A stretch of DNA of 64,000 nt from Lachnospiraceae bacterium (GTDB lineage Bacteria; Bacillota; Clostridia; Lachnospirales; Lachnospiraceae). The stretch is taken from contig CAJTAL010000008.1 of NCBI GenBank assembly GCA_910574285.1, forward strand, positions 1-64,000, written 5' to 3'. A model generated the notes under the pieces. It had not been told where the DNA came from and did not search any database. It saw nothing but the letters and a program-made list of their open reading frames with translations. Shown here in pieces: positions 33,771 through 42,833 of this stretch. Both the position numbers and the translations under genes were made by a program. Numbering within the stretch: position 1 is the first letter of the stretch; every line of letters begins with the position of its first letter.

Positions 33771-34904
33771 ATGAGGATACGGATGAGATGGAAAAATGTA
33801 ACGATTGCTTTTTTGAAAGAAAGAAGGAGAGAGATTTGCTTTTCTGCCGTATTTGCGGGAATCTTCGCAGCAGTATCTTATCTCTATAATATCCGCAGAG
33901 ACGCGGTAGAATATGCTTTCTTGCTTTCGGCAGTCTGGCTGCTGCTGTCGGGTGCGGCGGATTACCTGAAGTATGTAAGAAAGCACAGGAGTCTGACGGA
34001 GGCAGAGAAGAATCTTGCATCGGGAATTGAAGGGGTTCCGGAGGCAGATACGCTTCTGGAGAAGGATTATCAGAGAATCCTGTCAAGATTATACGAAATG
34101 AAGATTGAGGCAGAATCAACAGGGCGGATTGTGAGACAGGAGATGATGGACTATTATGGTATGTGGGTACATCAGATTAAGACGCCCATCTCGGCCATGC
34201 ATGTCCTGATTCAGACGCTGGAAGGGATGCAGGCTGCAGCATATGATTCCGAGGAGTTTGAAGATATCTTAAACTTAAACGGAGCCGGGCATTATATAAA
34301 GGGAATGAAGTTAGAATTATTTAAGATCGAGCAGTATGTGGAGATGGCGCTTACTTATCTGAGGATGGAGGATATGTCCTCAGATCTGTCTTTTAAGCTC
34401 TGTTCACTGGACCTTATGATCAGGCAGGCAGTGCGCAAGTATTCGCAGATGTTCATATTAAAAAAGATCAAGCTTGAGTATGGGCCTGTAGAAAAGAATG
34501 TATTGACAGACGACAAATGGCTGGTCTTTGTACTGGAACAGATCTTGTCAAATGCATTGAAATATACTAAGAATAGCGGGGAGTGTGGAAGGATTTCCAT
34601 CTATATGGAGGACGGCGTATCCGTGAAGCAGGAAAATAATATGAATCATCAGGAGAAAACGGAGAGCTGCCTCGTGATAGAAGATAATGGGATTGGGATC
34701 TCGCCGGAGGATCTTCCCCGGGTATTCGAAAAAGGGTTCACGGGATATAACGGACGTACGGATAAGAAATCTACGGGAATCGGATTATATCTGTGTAAGT
34801 CTGTGATGGATAAGCTGCGTCATGAGATCTGGATTGAATCTGAAGTCGGAAAGGGGACGAGGGTTTATTTATCTCTTTCGCGGAAGGCGATGCAGCATGA
34901 ATAA
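33771..34904 (+). CDS. Sensor histidine kinase, intramembrane-sensing Bce-like type
   Basis: The 377-residue kinase has two closely spaced N-terminal helices (about 21-38 and 45-62) with almost no outside loop, typical of BceS/GraS kinases. The His box is YGMWVHQIKTPISAMHVLIQ. The ATPase domain shows WLVFVLEQILSNALKYTKN, IEDNGIGI and KSTGIGLYLCKSVM. Such kinases read the state of an ABC transporter. It follows its regulator by 30 bases. Confidence 0.93.
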   Translation: MRIRMRWKNVTIAFLKERRREICFSAVFAGIFAAVSYLYNIRRDAVEYAFLLSAVWLLLSGAADYLKYVRKHRSLTEAEKNLASGIEGVPEADTLLEKDYQRILSRLYEMKIEAESTGRIVRQEMMDYYGMWVHQIKTPISAMHVLIQTLEGMQAAAYDSEEFEDILNLNGAGHYIKGMKLELFKIEQYVEMALTYLRMEDMSSDLSFKLCSLDLMIRQAVRKYSQMFILKKIKLEYGPVEKNVLTDDKWLVFVLEQILSNALKYTKNSGECGRISIYMEDGVSVKQENNMNHQEKTESCLVIEDNGIGISPEDLPRVFEKGFTGYNGRTDKKSTGIGLYLCKSVMDKLRHEIWIESEVGKGTRVYLSLSRKAMQHE

Positions 34905-34922
34905 GTTAATGATTGGATGTTC

Positions 34923-34967
34923 CTGTAATAACTTCGCAACAACTGTAATGTATGATAAACCTGTAAT
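34923..34967 (+). promoter_or_regulatory. Three CTGTAAT direct repeats before the anchored-protein gene
   Basis: CTGTAAT occurs at 34923-34929, 34943-34949 and 34961-34967, with start-to-start distances of 20 and 18 bases, about two turns. A TATGAT-like -10 lies at 34951. Direct repeats of this spacing are typical sites for OmpR-type regulators, and two such regulators flank the locus. The bound protein is inferred. Confidence 0.45.
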
Positions 34968-35004
34968 TTAAAACAGGGCTTTGACAGAGAAGGGAGCGAA
35001 GAAT

Positions 35005-35586
35005 ATGAACAAAACATGGAAGAGATTCAGAGTGATACTGACAGCGGCAGGGATGGCAGTCTGTATGACGGCGGGACTGGGACTGGGAATCTACTGGTCC
35101 AGAGGACATGCAGAGAAGGCGGCGGTAGAAGCGGCGGCAAGGGAAATGGAATTTGAGTCCGGAGAGCCGGAAGAGATTGGCAAGGTATATCAGCCGCAGG
35201 TCAGTGAGGACAGCCTCTATAAGGATATTGTTTTAGATGAAGAAGTTGCAAAAGAGGTGTGTGATAAGTATAATCTTGATTATGACACGGTGAAGAGTAA
35301 GGATGTGACCCGTGAGATGCGCAACTATGAGGAGGCTCTGTGGCTGATAAAGGATATGGGAGACTGTCCGCTTTTGGGACAGGAGTGGGGAAAAGGAGCG
35401 TTCGCTTCTCTTCAGATGTATATCGGGGAGATCTATGCCTTTGGAGACGGGGAAAAAGTCATAAGAGAGATGTGTAAGGAATACGGGATTGATCCGGATA
35501 AGGCAGTGATCTCAGATTTGACGACGGAGCAGTTGATTGAGATTGGAGAGAAGGCTTTCGAGACTTCCGACCATCCAAAGGGGTAA
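35005..35586 (+). CDS. Membrane-anchored extracytoplasmic protein of unknown function
   Basis: The 193-residue product starts at ATG 35005 after GAAGGGAGCG. It has one N-terminal helix (VILTAAGMAVCMTAGLGLGIYW, about 10-31) and an acidic outside domain with DSLYKDIVLDEEVAKEVCDK and a helical C-terminus, DLTTEQLIEIGEKAFE. It sits between two complete two-component systems and may be an accessory sensor or antimicrobial-responsive protein. I do not recognise the domain. Confidence 0.6.
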   Translation: MNKTWKRFRVILTAAGMAVCMTAGLGLGIYWSRGHAEKAAVEAAAREMEFESGEPEEIGKVYQPQVSEDSLYKDIVLDEEVAKEVCDKYNLDYDTVKSKDVTREMRNYEEALWLIKDMGDCPLLGQEWGKGAFASLQMYIGEIYAFGDGEKVIREMCKEYGIDPDKAVISDLTTEQLIEIGEKAFETSDHPKG

Positions 35587-35592
35587 GGAATT

Positions 35593-36252
35593 GTGGCAGA
35601 TATATTGATCGTAGAGGACGACAGGCGGATTAACGAACTTATTCGAAGAACAATAAACATGACAGGGCATATGGGGGTTCCGGCTTTTTCCAGTCGGGAA
35701 GCCCTGTCTGTGCTGGAAGAGAAACGGATTGATCTGATCCTGTTGGATATCGGTCTGCCGGATATGGACGGCTTTGTGTTGATGCGGCAGATTGCCAGGG
35801 AATTCAACGGGATTCCGGTGATCTGTGTGACTGCGAGGGACGAGGTTCCGGATCGGGTGAAAGGGCTAAAAGGCGGCGCGGAAGATTATATCGTGAAGCC
35901 TTTTGCCATGGAAGAATTGCTTGCGAGAGTCCAGGTGGTACTTCGGCGGTTTCATAAGGAACAAAGTATCTTCCATATCCGTGACGTGGAGGTGGACCTG
36001 GCGGGCGCTGACGTGAAGAAGGGAGGAGAACATACGAACCTTACGAAGCAGGAGTATGAACTCCTTAAGGTTCTGCTGCTCAATAAGAATATTGCGCTTT
36101 CCAGAGAACGGCTTCTCGAGCTTGCCTGGGGGATGGATTACTATGGGGATGACCGTACTGTAGATGTGCACATCAGGAGGCTTCGGCAGAAGCTTGGTTT
36201 AGAGAATGAGATCAAGACCATATTCCGGTATGGATACCGGTTAGAGATATAG
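35593..36252 (+). CDS. OmpR-type response regulator
   Basis: The 219-residue regulator begins at GTG 35593, with AAGG closely upstream. It has LIVEDDRRINELIR, phospho-Asp in LILLDIGLPDMDGF, the Lys in IVKPFAMEELLARV and a winged helix ending TVDVHIRRLRQKLGLE. It lies six bases after the anchored protein and 45 before its kinase, so all three are one unit. Confidence 0.93.
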   Translation: MADILIVEDDRRINELIRRTINMTGHMGVPAFSSREALSVLEEKRIDLILLDIGLPDMDGFVLMRQIAREFNGIPVICVTARDEVPDRVKGLKGGAEDYIVKPFAMEELLARVQVVLRRFHKEQSIFHIRDVEVDLAGADVKKGGEHTNLTKQEYELLKVLLLNKNIALSRERLLELAWGMDYYGDDRTVDVHIRRLRQKLGLENEIKTIFRYGYRLEI

Positions 36253-36297
36253 GGGCAGGATCATGTCCAGACATTGAAAGTTAATTGGAGAGATAAG

Positions 36298-37437
36298 ATG
36301 CAGTTATGGAAGAAGAATTTTCTGGTGATTTATGGTATATTTCTTGTAGTTGTCAATGCAGGACTCTTTCTTTTGGATAATTATATTTCAAAGAATGAGG
36401 CGAGTCAGTGGATTGATCAGGCAAAAAACAGCGAGCGAAGCATCTATTATCTGGCCGCTGGGCTTAAGGAGGAAGAGATCAGCCGGATGTCTATGAATCT
36501 GAATGAAGCTGCTGAAAGATACGAAGAATCAGGCGTCCATATCCGGGCGAGCGTCAACGGATATGTTGCGGCTGATCATTTCCCGGAGGAACAGACGCCG
36601 GAAGAGGTATTGGAAGGACCGTTGATTGAGGTCCGAAGGATGGGGGGAGAACGCTGGCTGGTTATTCAGGAGGCAGGAAGGGAAGGGGAAGATTTGATTG
36701 TGGTAGAGTATGCACAGGAGTTAGAGGATCTGTCGAGGATTCAGACGACAAGAATGTGGATATTCTGCGGAGCAGGATTGGTATTTTCAGGAATCATGGG
36801 ATTATTTCTATATTATACCATGCGGAGGATCAACCGCCCGGTAAACCAGATCGCTCATGAGCTTCGGACGCCTCTTACCGGAATCCGCGGTTATGCGGAA
36901 TACCTTATGATGGGGAAACTTTCGGAAGAAGATCGTTTTTTTGCCGCCAGCCAGATCGTGGAAAGTGCGAAGCATCTGGAGGATGTTACGGAGAAGCTGC
37001 TGATCATGGGAAATGTACGGGAAGGTGCGATTCGGATTGAAAGAATAGATATCAGGCAGATGCTTCTTAAGCTAAAAGAAAAATATCCGGATATCGAGAC
37101 CGACTGCCGGTTAGAGTTTTTGAATGGAGATAAAGCGCTGGTATTCTGCCTGCTTGACAATCTGACGGCCAATGCGGTCAGAGTCGGGAACAAAGTCAGA
37201 ATCGCGGCAAGTGAGGAAGGAATCCGTGTCTGGAATAACGGAGAGCCTATGGATGAAAAAATATTAAAAGATATCAATAGGGGGCAAGAGCTGCCCGCAA
37301 GCCGTATGGGGAAGCATGGATACGGTATCCAGGTGTGCCGGGAGATTGCCAGAGCACATGGATGGAAACTTCGGTTTCGGTCATCCAAAGGAGAAGGAAC
37401 AGAAGCTTTTTGCCAGATTACCCCGGATATCAATTAA
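36298..37437 (+). CDS. Sensor histidine kinase with outside sensor loop
   Basis: The 379-residue kinase has helices near 7-25 and 152-174 enclosing an outside domain of about 125 residues (FLLDNYISKNEASQWIDQAK). The His box is NQIAHELRTPLTGIRGYAEY. The ATPase part shows CLLDNLTANAVRVGNK and GKHGYGIQVCREIARAHGWK. The canonical DNG box is replaced by VWNNGEPMDEKIL, so it is divergent but complete. A TTG at 36274 is an alternative start; ATG 36298 has GGAGAG. Confidence 0.88.
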   Translation: MQLWKKNFLVIYGIFLVVVNAGLFLLDNYISKNEASQWIDQAKNSERSIYYLAAGLKEEEISRMSMNLNEAAERYEESGVHIRASVNGYVAADHFPEEQTPEEVLEGPLIEVRRMGGERWLVIQEAGREGEDLIVVEYAQELEDLSRIQTTRMWIFCGAGLVFSGIMGLFLYYTMRRINRPVNQIAHELRTPLTGIRGYAEYLMMGKLSEEDRFFAASQIVESAKHLEDVTEKLLIMGNVREGAIRIERIDIRQMLLKLKEKYPDIETDCRLEFLNGDKALVFCLLDNLTANAVRVGNKVRIAASEEGIRVWNNGEPMDEKILKDINRGQELPASRMGKHGYGIQVCREIARAHGWKLRFRSSKGEGTEAFCQITPDIN

Positions 37438-37514
37438 TAGTCAATTCATTTTCATGCTTTAGATACTGATAATCGAAAGTGATGTTTGCATGAATAAAAT
37501 CAATATCATTTATA

Positions 37515-38036
37515 TCATGCTGCATTGCAAACTTTTTTTTTGCAGCATGGACACTCATAGCCATTTTCAAACACATTATAAAAAATAACGTCATCTATAA
37601 TTTTATGATAGTCAACGCACAAAGGAAATAATTTTACATTACAAATCGGACACAGATCATCATCAATTACGAATATATTTAATCGAGAGTCAAACATCAT
37701 TTGATTTGTTTTTAATTTTGTTATATGAAAAAGATTTTCTCTCATTTCTGTAAAATATATCATTAATTGTTTGACTGTTTTAATATCATTTTGAATGTTA
37801 TTAATTATATTGTCTTCTTGTAATTCATCTGACAGATTGATTTCATACAGTTTTTGTGATAAATTTTCTTTTACATCTTTTAATTGTTTTATTATATTAT
37901 GTATATTATTGTCAATATTTGAGGCGATATCGGGACACCAGTTTTCATTTTTATATTTATCCAATATATCTATAAGCTTTTTCGTCATATCTTCACTCCT
38001 CATTTGCGTGGTTTTCTTCTTCCCCAATTCATTCAC
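37515..38036 (-). CDS. AT-rich orphan with C-terminal zinc-ribbon-like cysteines
   Basis: The 173-residue protein is Asn-, Asp- and Lys-rich and much more AT-rich than its neighbours. Residues about 1-115 are helical and charged. The end carries DDDLCPICNVKLFPLC and YECPCCKKKVC, two CxxC pairs that could bind one zinc. The gene is alone on the minus strand between two TCS. It looks laterally acquired. I do not recognise a family; a DNA- or RNA-binding role is only a guess. Confidence 0.6.
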   Translation of the reverse strand: MNELGKKKTTQMRSEDMTKKLIDILDKYKNENWCPDIASNIDNNIHNIIKQLKDVKENLSQKLYEINLSDELQEDNIINNIQNDIKTVKQLMIYFTEMRENLFHITKLKTNQMMFDSRLNIFVIDDDLCPICNVKLFPLCVDYHKIIDDVIFYNVFENGYECPCCKKKVCNAA

Positions 38037-38339
38037 TATGATTCTCTCCCTTTTCTGACATATGTAACATTCTTATTTGATAGAAGGGCAATATATGATA
38101 ATATCATTGTATCATGTATTTGGTTAAGAATGCTATTGTGTATTGTGCACAATATATAAGCGGATGAACTTATTTAAATATGTATATTAGTGACAATAGG
38201 CTGATATGGTTCAATCTGCGAACACTTACGCGTGAAGCGGAAGATCCCTATGGAAAAGCTGCCGCTTAGTTGTTATAATGTATAGGAATAAAATCTGAGA
38301 CAGAAAACGGTTTGAAAATGACGGAAGGAGCGCTGAAAG

Positions 38340-38711
38340 AGATGGAGATGAGAAAGAAGAAACGAAAAACTTTGTTCTGATGATTTTTACTATAAGGAGA
38401 ACGTCCGGGAAGACGGGGAGATGCTGAACCGTTTCTGTAATGCTTTGCAAAATGAGGATGCGGAAAATGTAGAAAAGATTTTCACAGAATATTTAAGGAA
38501 GACCATCAGTATCCGGGATACAGCGGTAAGAACAGATATGAAAGAGAATTTGCCTACAGGGAAAGCGACCACTAAGGGGTCTAAAAAACAGACCCCAAGT
38601 GTCTGCTTTTATCATGGTGTTCAGCTTGGAATCTTAGGAGTGAAAACCCGTTGGGGGATTTCTTCCAACCGGGAAATTGGGCTGTTACGAAGGTGTTTAC
38701 AGAAGATATGA
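38340..38711 (+). pseudogene. Remnant of a PD-(D/E)XK nuclease-AAA family gene (DUF1703-like)
   Basis: One frame reads DDFYYKENVREDGEMLNRFC, EKIFTEYLRKTISIRDTAVR and then FYHGVQLGILGVKTRWGISS, the C-terminal half of a widespread AAA-ATPase/PD-(D/E)XK protein of Lachnospiraceae. The N-terminal ATPase is missing, 19 extra codons interrupt it at 38550-38606, and the nuclease end after NREIG is lost. No start with a ribosome site is present. Between 38037 and 38340 I see only AT-rich DNA with a weak promoter-like TATAAT at about 38275 and a short AAGCGG/CCGCTT hairpin. A frame of 36 codons at 38708-38818 is of unclear origin. Confidence 0.65.
38550..38606 (+). repeat. 57-bp in-frame palindromic insertion in the DUF1703-like remnant
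   Basis: The 57 bases between the MKEN and FYHG codons are absent from the family pattern. They contain GGGGTCT (38576-38582) and AGACCCC (38590-38596), a perfect 7-bp stem. Fifty-seven is a multiple of three and no stop is introduced, so the host frame stayed open. Confidence 0.5.
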
Positions 38712-38818
38712 AAATGGTTCACGGGAGATACCAATATGAGTATAGGAATATTATTATGTATAAAGAAGAGGATATGATTAAACTGGGACAAGATAATGCT
38801 GTGGGAGGATGTTGTTAA

Positions 38819-39523
38819 ATGAATCAGTATAAGATTATGCTTGTTGATGATGAACCGGATATATTGAATTTACTTGAGAAAGCCTTAAACATAGAGGGGT
38901 TTTACAATATCACGAAAATTGACAATGGGATTTCTGCTGTAACTACATGCAGGGAAATGGAGCCGGATGTGATGGTTTTAGATGTCATGCTGCCAGATAT
39001 AGACGGGTATGAAGTGTGTAAACAGATTCGGGAGTTTTCCCACTGTCCTGTTTTGTTCCTTTCTTCAAAAAACGATGAACTGGATAAGATACTTGGACTT
39101 GCCGTCGGAGGTGACGATTACGTTACAAAGCCGTTCAGCCCAAAAGAAATCGCATACAGAGTAAAAGCAAGCTTGCGCCGCGCAGAATACAGACAAACTC
39201 CTATCAGGGATTTTTCTGTTAAAATCGGCGAACTGATGATAGACACTGACGGCTGCAGGGTAAGGAAGAATGACAGGGAGATCGGGCTGACCGCGCGGGA
39301 ATTTGAGATTTTGCGGTATCTGGCGGAGAACTTGGGACGGGTGATCAGCCGGGAACGCTTGTATGAAACAATCTGGGGTGAGGACAGCTTTGGGTGTGAT
39401 AATACGATAATGGTGCATATCCGTCATCTTCGTGAGAAATTAGAGGAAAATCCTGCGGCGCCCCAATATATTATTACGATGAAAGGCTTAGGCTACAAGA
39501 TGGTAAATCCATATGAAAAATAA
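38819..39523 (+). CDS. OmpR-type response regulator
   Basis: The 234-residue regulator has MLVDDEPDILNLLEKAL, phospho-Asp in VMVLDVMLPDIDGY, the Lys in YVTKPFSPKEIAYRVKA and a winged helix (LTAREFEILRYLAENLGRVI, NTIMVHIRHLREKLEEN). It resembles VanR-type regulators. Its end overlaps the kinase start by 11 bases. GGGAGGATG precedes the ATG. Confidence 0.94.
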   Translation: MNQYKIMLVDDEPDILNLLEKALNIEGFYNITKIDNGISAVTTCREMEPDVMVLDVMLPDIDGYEVCKQIREFSHCPVLFLSSKNDELDKILGLAVGGDDYVTKPFSPKEIAYRVKASLRRAEYRQTPIRDFSVKIGELMIDTDGCRVRKNDREIGLTAREFEILRYLAENLGRVISRERLYETIWGEDSFGCDNTIMVHIRHLREKLEENPAAPQYIITMKGLGYKMVNPYEK

Positions 39524-40928
39524 AAAGAGACGAAATCCATTTTTACGAATCTTCATTTTCGTGTCAGTATTACTTCTTATTGCTGTTGCTGCTGCAATCG
39601 GGATGTTTTATTATATATTCGGAATCACTGAGCCGGAGGGATTAAGTCTTGCTTCATGGCCAAATCGGTTTACGGATAATTTTTCCATATGGATGGAGAA
39701 CGATAACGGCGAGATCAAGATAGAAGAAATGGGGCTTGAGCGGCTGGATGAATACGGGTTGTGGCTTCAGGTCATTGATGAGACAGGGCAGGAAGTTTTC
39801 TGCTACAACAAGCCTGAGAATTACCCGGCAAGATACTCTGCGTCTGAATTGATTTCACTATCTGGGGGCGCTTATGAGCAGGGATATACGGTTTTTGTGA
39901 GCAGTTATGAAAGTTCTGAAGGAACGTGGAGTTATTTGATTGGATTTCCTTATGCCATAGGAAAACATATGCTTTATTACAACGGGGAGAATGTCGGGCG
40001 GCTTTCGCCTTTGTTCCGCATGGGAATCTCTTTTATCTTGTGCTTCGTTCTTCTGTTCATGGTTTGTTATGGATTCTGGCTTACCAGGCATCTTGGCAGG
40101 ATAGCCAAAGGTATCGGGGATATCGCCTTACGTTCCTATGCTCCGCTGACCGAAAAAGGAGTGTTTGGTGAGATCTATGGAGCGCTGAACCAGATGGATA
40201 CGGAAATCCGCCATAGTGATAAGGTTCAGGAGGATACGGAACGGCTCCGCAGAGAATGGATTGTAAATATTACCCACGATCTGAAGACGCCGCTCTCACC
40301 GATTAAAGGCTATGCGGAGCTGCTTATGGGGAATCCTGCCCCTGAGAAGGAAGCTGTACAGGAATACGGCGGGATTATCTTAAAAAGCGCGAATTACACA
40401 GAGAAAATGATGAACGACCTGAAGCTGACTTATCAGTTGGATTCAGGCGCTGTTCCATATCATCCGCAGACGGTACGCCTTGTCCGCTTCTTAAAAGAGC
40501 TGGTCATTGATATTGTAAATGATCCTGCCTTTTCAAACCGCGGGATTGGGTTTGAAAGCAATATACAGGAATGCGAGGTCAGCCTTGATATCGACTTGTT
40601 CCGTCGTGCGGTGAATAACCTTATCATTAATGCTTTGACACATAACCCGCCGGAAACAGAAGTGACAATCCGTATAGATTTTGGTTCAGAGAAGAAGGTG
40701 CTGATCTGCATTTCTGATAACGGGACAGGCATGAGTGATAAGGAGCAGTCGGAGCTTTTCAACCGGTATTACAGAGGGACAAACACGAAGGAGAAACCAG
40801 AAGGGAGCGGTCTCGGACTTGCGATTGCAAAGCAGATTATTACGCTCCATGGCGGCAATATTGAAGTCAAGAGCAGGTTAGGTGAAGGAACATGTTTTAC
40901 GATCGTTCTTTCTTTGGAGAATCAATAA
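39513..40928 (+). CDS. Sensor histidine kinase, VanS-like
   Basis: The 471-residue kinase has helices at about 10-34 and 172-192 enclosing a 137-residue outside domain, a HAMP-like segment, His box EWIVNITHDLKTPLSPIKGY, and ATPase boxes NNLIINALTHNPPE, CISDNGTGM and EGSGLGLAIAKQII. It is translationally coupled to the regulator. The two resemble TCS pairs that sense wall-active compounds, but no resistance genes follow. Confidence 0.93.
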   Translation: MKNKKRRNPFLRIFIFVSVLLLIAVAAAIGMFYYIFGITEPEGLSLASWPNRFTDNFSIWMENDNGEIKIEEMGLERLDEYGLWLQVIDETGQEVFCYNKPENYPARYSASELISLSGGAYEQGYTVFVSSYESSEGTWSYLIGFPYAIGKHMLYYNGENVGRLSPLFRMGISFILCFVLLFMVCYGFWLTRHLGRIAKGIGDIALRSYAPLTEKGVFGEIYGALNQMDTEIRHSDKVQEDTERLRREWIVNITHDLKTPLSPIKGYAELLMGNPAPEKEAVQEYGGIILKSANYTEKMMNDLKLTYQLDSGAVPYHPQTVRLVRFLKELVIDIVNDPAFSNRGIGFESNIQECEVSLDIDLFRRAVNNLIINALTHNPPETEVTIRIDFGSEKKVLICISDNGTGMSDKEQSELFNRYYRGTNTKEKPEGSGLGLAIAKQIITLHGGNIEVKSRLGEGTCFTIVLSLENQ

Positions 40929-41024
40929 TTTAAGATTTGTGTTTGCGCATATCGTACGGACTGTGAAGTTTGATGGCGGTGAAAAATTAAGGTAGACTTA
41001 AGATACAAAAAAGCACTGCCTAAG

Positions 41025-41063
41025 ATAGATGATCTATGCTAAAAGCCAGGTCATCTATTTTTT
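41025..41063 (+). terminator. Terminator between the kinase and the YobA-like gene
   Basis: ATAGATGA (41025-41032) pairs with TCATCTAT (41051-41058), followed by TTTTT. It lies about 100 bases after the kinase stop and just before the gene at 41097. Confidence 0.7.
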
Positions 41064-41096
41064 ATGCCCTTAAAAGGAACAAGTAGGAGGTAACAT

Positions 41097-41465
41097 ATGA
41101 GAAGGAAAAAAAGAATAGTTATAGGCATTATGATAATTTTGGCGGTCATTGTCGTTGGCGTAACGGTAGTCAGCCAGTTCCCGAGATGGTCTGAAAAATC
41201 ATTTGAGGCCATTGTCAAGGAAACGGTCATACAGCCGGATGGAGAGATCCGGCTGGTGATCGAACGGACAACAGAAGTCTACGGCAGTCCTGTCAATTCA
41301 CTTGGCATCAGCGAAGATACAAAACTGCTTGGTAAAGATGGGGAAGAACTGTCAATTGATGATTTTCAACAAGGGAATGTAGTTACAGTAAAACTCAAAG
41401 ATGCATTTACAGAAGAAACACCCTATTATTATCCAACCGTGTATGAGATAAAAATGATGGGCTAG
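41097..41465 (+). CDS. Small membrane-anchored protein, YobA/DUF3221-like
   Basis: The 122-residue protein has an N-terminal helix (IVIGIMIILAVIVVGVTVVS, about 7-26) and an outside beta-rich domain with FEAIVKETVIQPDGEIRLVI and FQQGNVVTVKLKDAF. The OB-like strand pattern recalls YobA and DUF3221 proteins. There is no lipobox Cys. TAGGAGGTAAC precedes the ATG. The gene lies after a terminator, so it may have separate control. Function unknown. Confidence 0.6.
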   Translation: MRRKKRIVIGIMIILAVIVVGVTVVSQFPRWSEKSFEAIVKETVIQPDGEIRLVIERTTEVYGSPVNSLGISEDTKLLGKDGEELSIDDFQQGNVVTVKLKDAFTEETPYYYPTVYEIKMMG

Positions 41466-41574
41466 AGCGTGTTTGATAATTATTGCTTTAGGATTCGTTG
41501 TTTATTTGTTGCGATTTATGTAGTATAATCATCTCTAATCGTTGGCAGAGAATGTCTGGGAGAGGAAGCAAAGG

Positions 41575-42090
41575 ATGGCTTATAAGATATTGATTATTGA
41601 TGATGATACCGAACTTCTCAGAATGCTGAAAAAATATTTTGAGATAAAAAAGTATGAGATTATTACGGCGGAGAATGGCTTAGAGGGGTTAAATAAGATA
41701 AAGCTAAAGCCGGATATTATATTGCTGGATGTAAATATGCCGGACATTGACGGGATAGAGGTATGCAGGAGGATACGGGATAAAGTAACCTGCCCTGTTT
41801 TGTTTCTGACTGCCCGGGTGGAAGAGCAGGACGTTGTGAACGGGCTTTCTTCGGGAGGCGACGACTATATTTTAAAGCCTTTTAGTCTGAAGGAGTTTGA
41901 TGCAAGGATTACAGCCCACCTGAAACGGGAGGTGCGCCGCAGAGAAAAGACAGAATGCTGCTTTCAGGGTGAATTGTCGATTGATTATAAGGCAAAGACC
42001 GTGCAGATCCATGCGGAATATCTGGAGCTTACAAGACTAGAATACGAAATCTTAGAGTTCCTGGCCATGAATCCGGGAATGGTTTTTTAG
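41575..42090 (+). pseudogene. Response regulator truncated in its DNA-binding domain
   Basis: The receiver is complete: YKILIIDDDTELLRMLKKYF, phospho-Asp in IILLDVNMPDIDGI and the Lys in YILKPFSLKEFDAR. The winged helix stops after LTRLEYEILEFLAMNPGMVF at residue 171, where a regulator would continue for about 50 residues with the recognition helix. No matching end lies in another frame. A deletion has joined it to unrelated sequence. It could only act as a phosphate sink. Confidence 0.8.
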
Positions 42091-42140
42091 GTTGCTAACC
42101 ATAAGGGTGGCTATAAAATAAGATCTAATATTGTATTTAT

Positions 42141-42706
42141 TACCGGATTGGCGGGAAGCCGGTTCTGTATGCAGGAGTTTTATGCTTTTTTGTTACGGCA
42201 GCATTTGAATGTCTTATTAAGCTGGAATACATACCAATAGACAACAGTAAAGGTCTTTTATCCATTATCAAGAGTGAGTTTCTAACAAGTATGCGATTTA
42301 TAGGCAAAGAACAATACTGTATTTTGAAAATGTTGTTTTTAAGCGCATTGGTTAGCTTTTTTGTAATGGGGACAGCTATGGTAGGTCTGCCTTATATTGT
42401 ACGGAATGTACTGGGCTTAAATGCTGAATATTATGGTTTTGCAGAAAGCGTATGCCTGCTTGCAGGCGGCATCAGCCTGCCGTGTGCGTATTTATTTGAC
42501 CCGGAAAAATCGCAGATTATCTTCATGATGTCTTTCATGGCGTCTACAGGGATCATTGTGGGGCTTGTTCTTCTCATAAACCTTGTTTTTCCGGTGAAAG
42601 AGAATATCCTTCTGGCGTTTGGTATTGTGCTTGGCATTTCGGTGATCTGGTTTTTTATCTCGTACAGGATTGCGGTAAAGATATATCAGAAACGGGATAT
42701 TGCCTG
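42141..42706 (+). pseudogene. Chimeric remnant: MFS transporter segment joined to another membrane protein end
   Basis: From 42141 one frame reads GKPVLYAGVLCFFVTAAFEC, then KSEFLTSMRFIGKEQYCILK and MVGLPYIVRNVLGLNAEYYG, the middle of a drug-type MFS permease. Near 42453 this gives way to a different membrane end, SLPCAYLFDPEKSQIIFMMS through ISYRIAVKIYQKRDIA, which looks like an ABC-2 permease tail. A frame opens at ATG 42291 (138 codons). Both source genes are incomplete, so a large deletion fused them. Confidence 0.65.
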
Positions 42707-42833
42707 ATGGATATTTGACTTTGGATCATAAATGCGATATATTTATCTCTTTCCTGTTGACACAAAGAAAATAAAGTGATATATTTGTCTTGTAAAGAGA
42801 TAAATATATCACAATAACAATAGGAGGAGTAAT

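Noticed and set aside
42091-42240. ParA-like start (VANHKGGYK) after the truncated regulator
   Set aside because: The motif lacks the GKT/GKS of a deviant Walker A, has no start codon, and the overlapping frame encodes a clear MFS segment.
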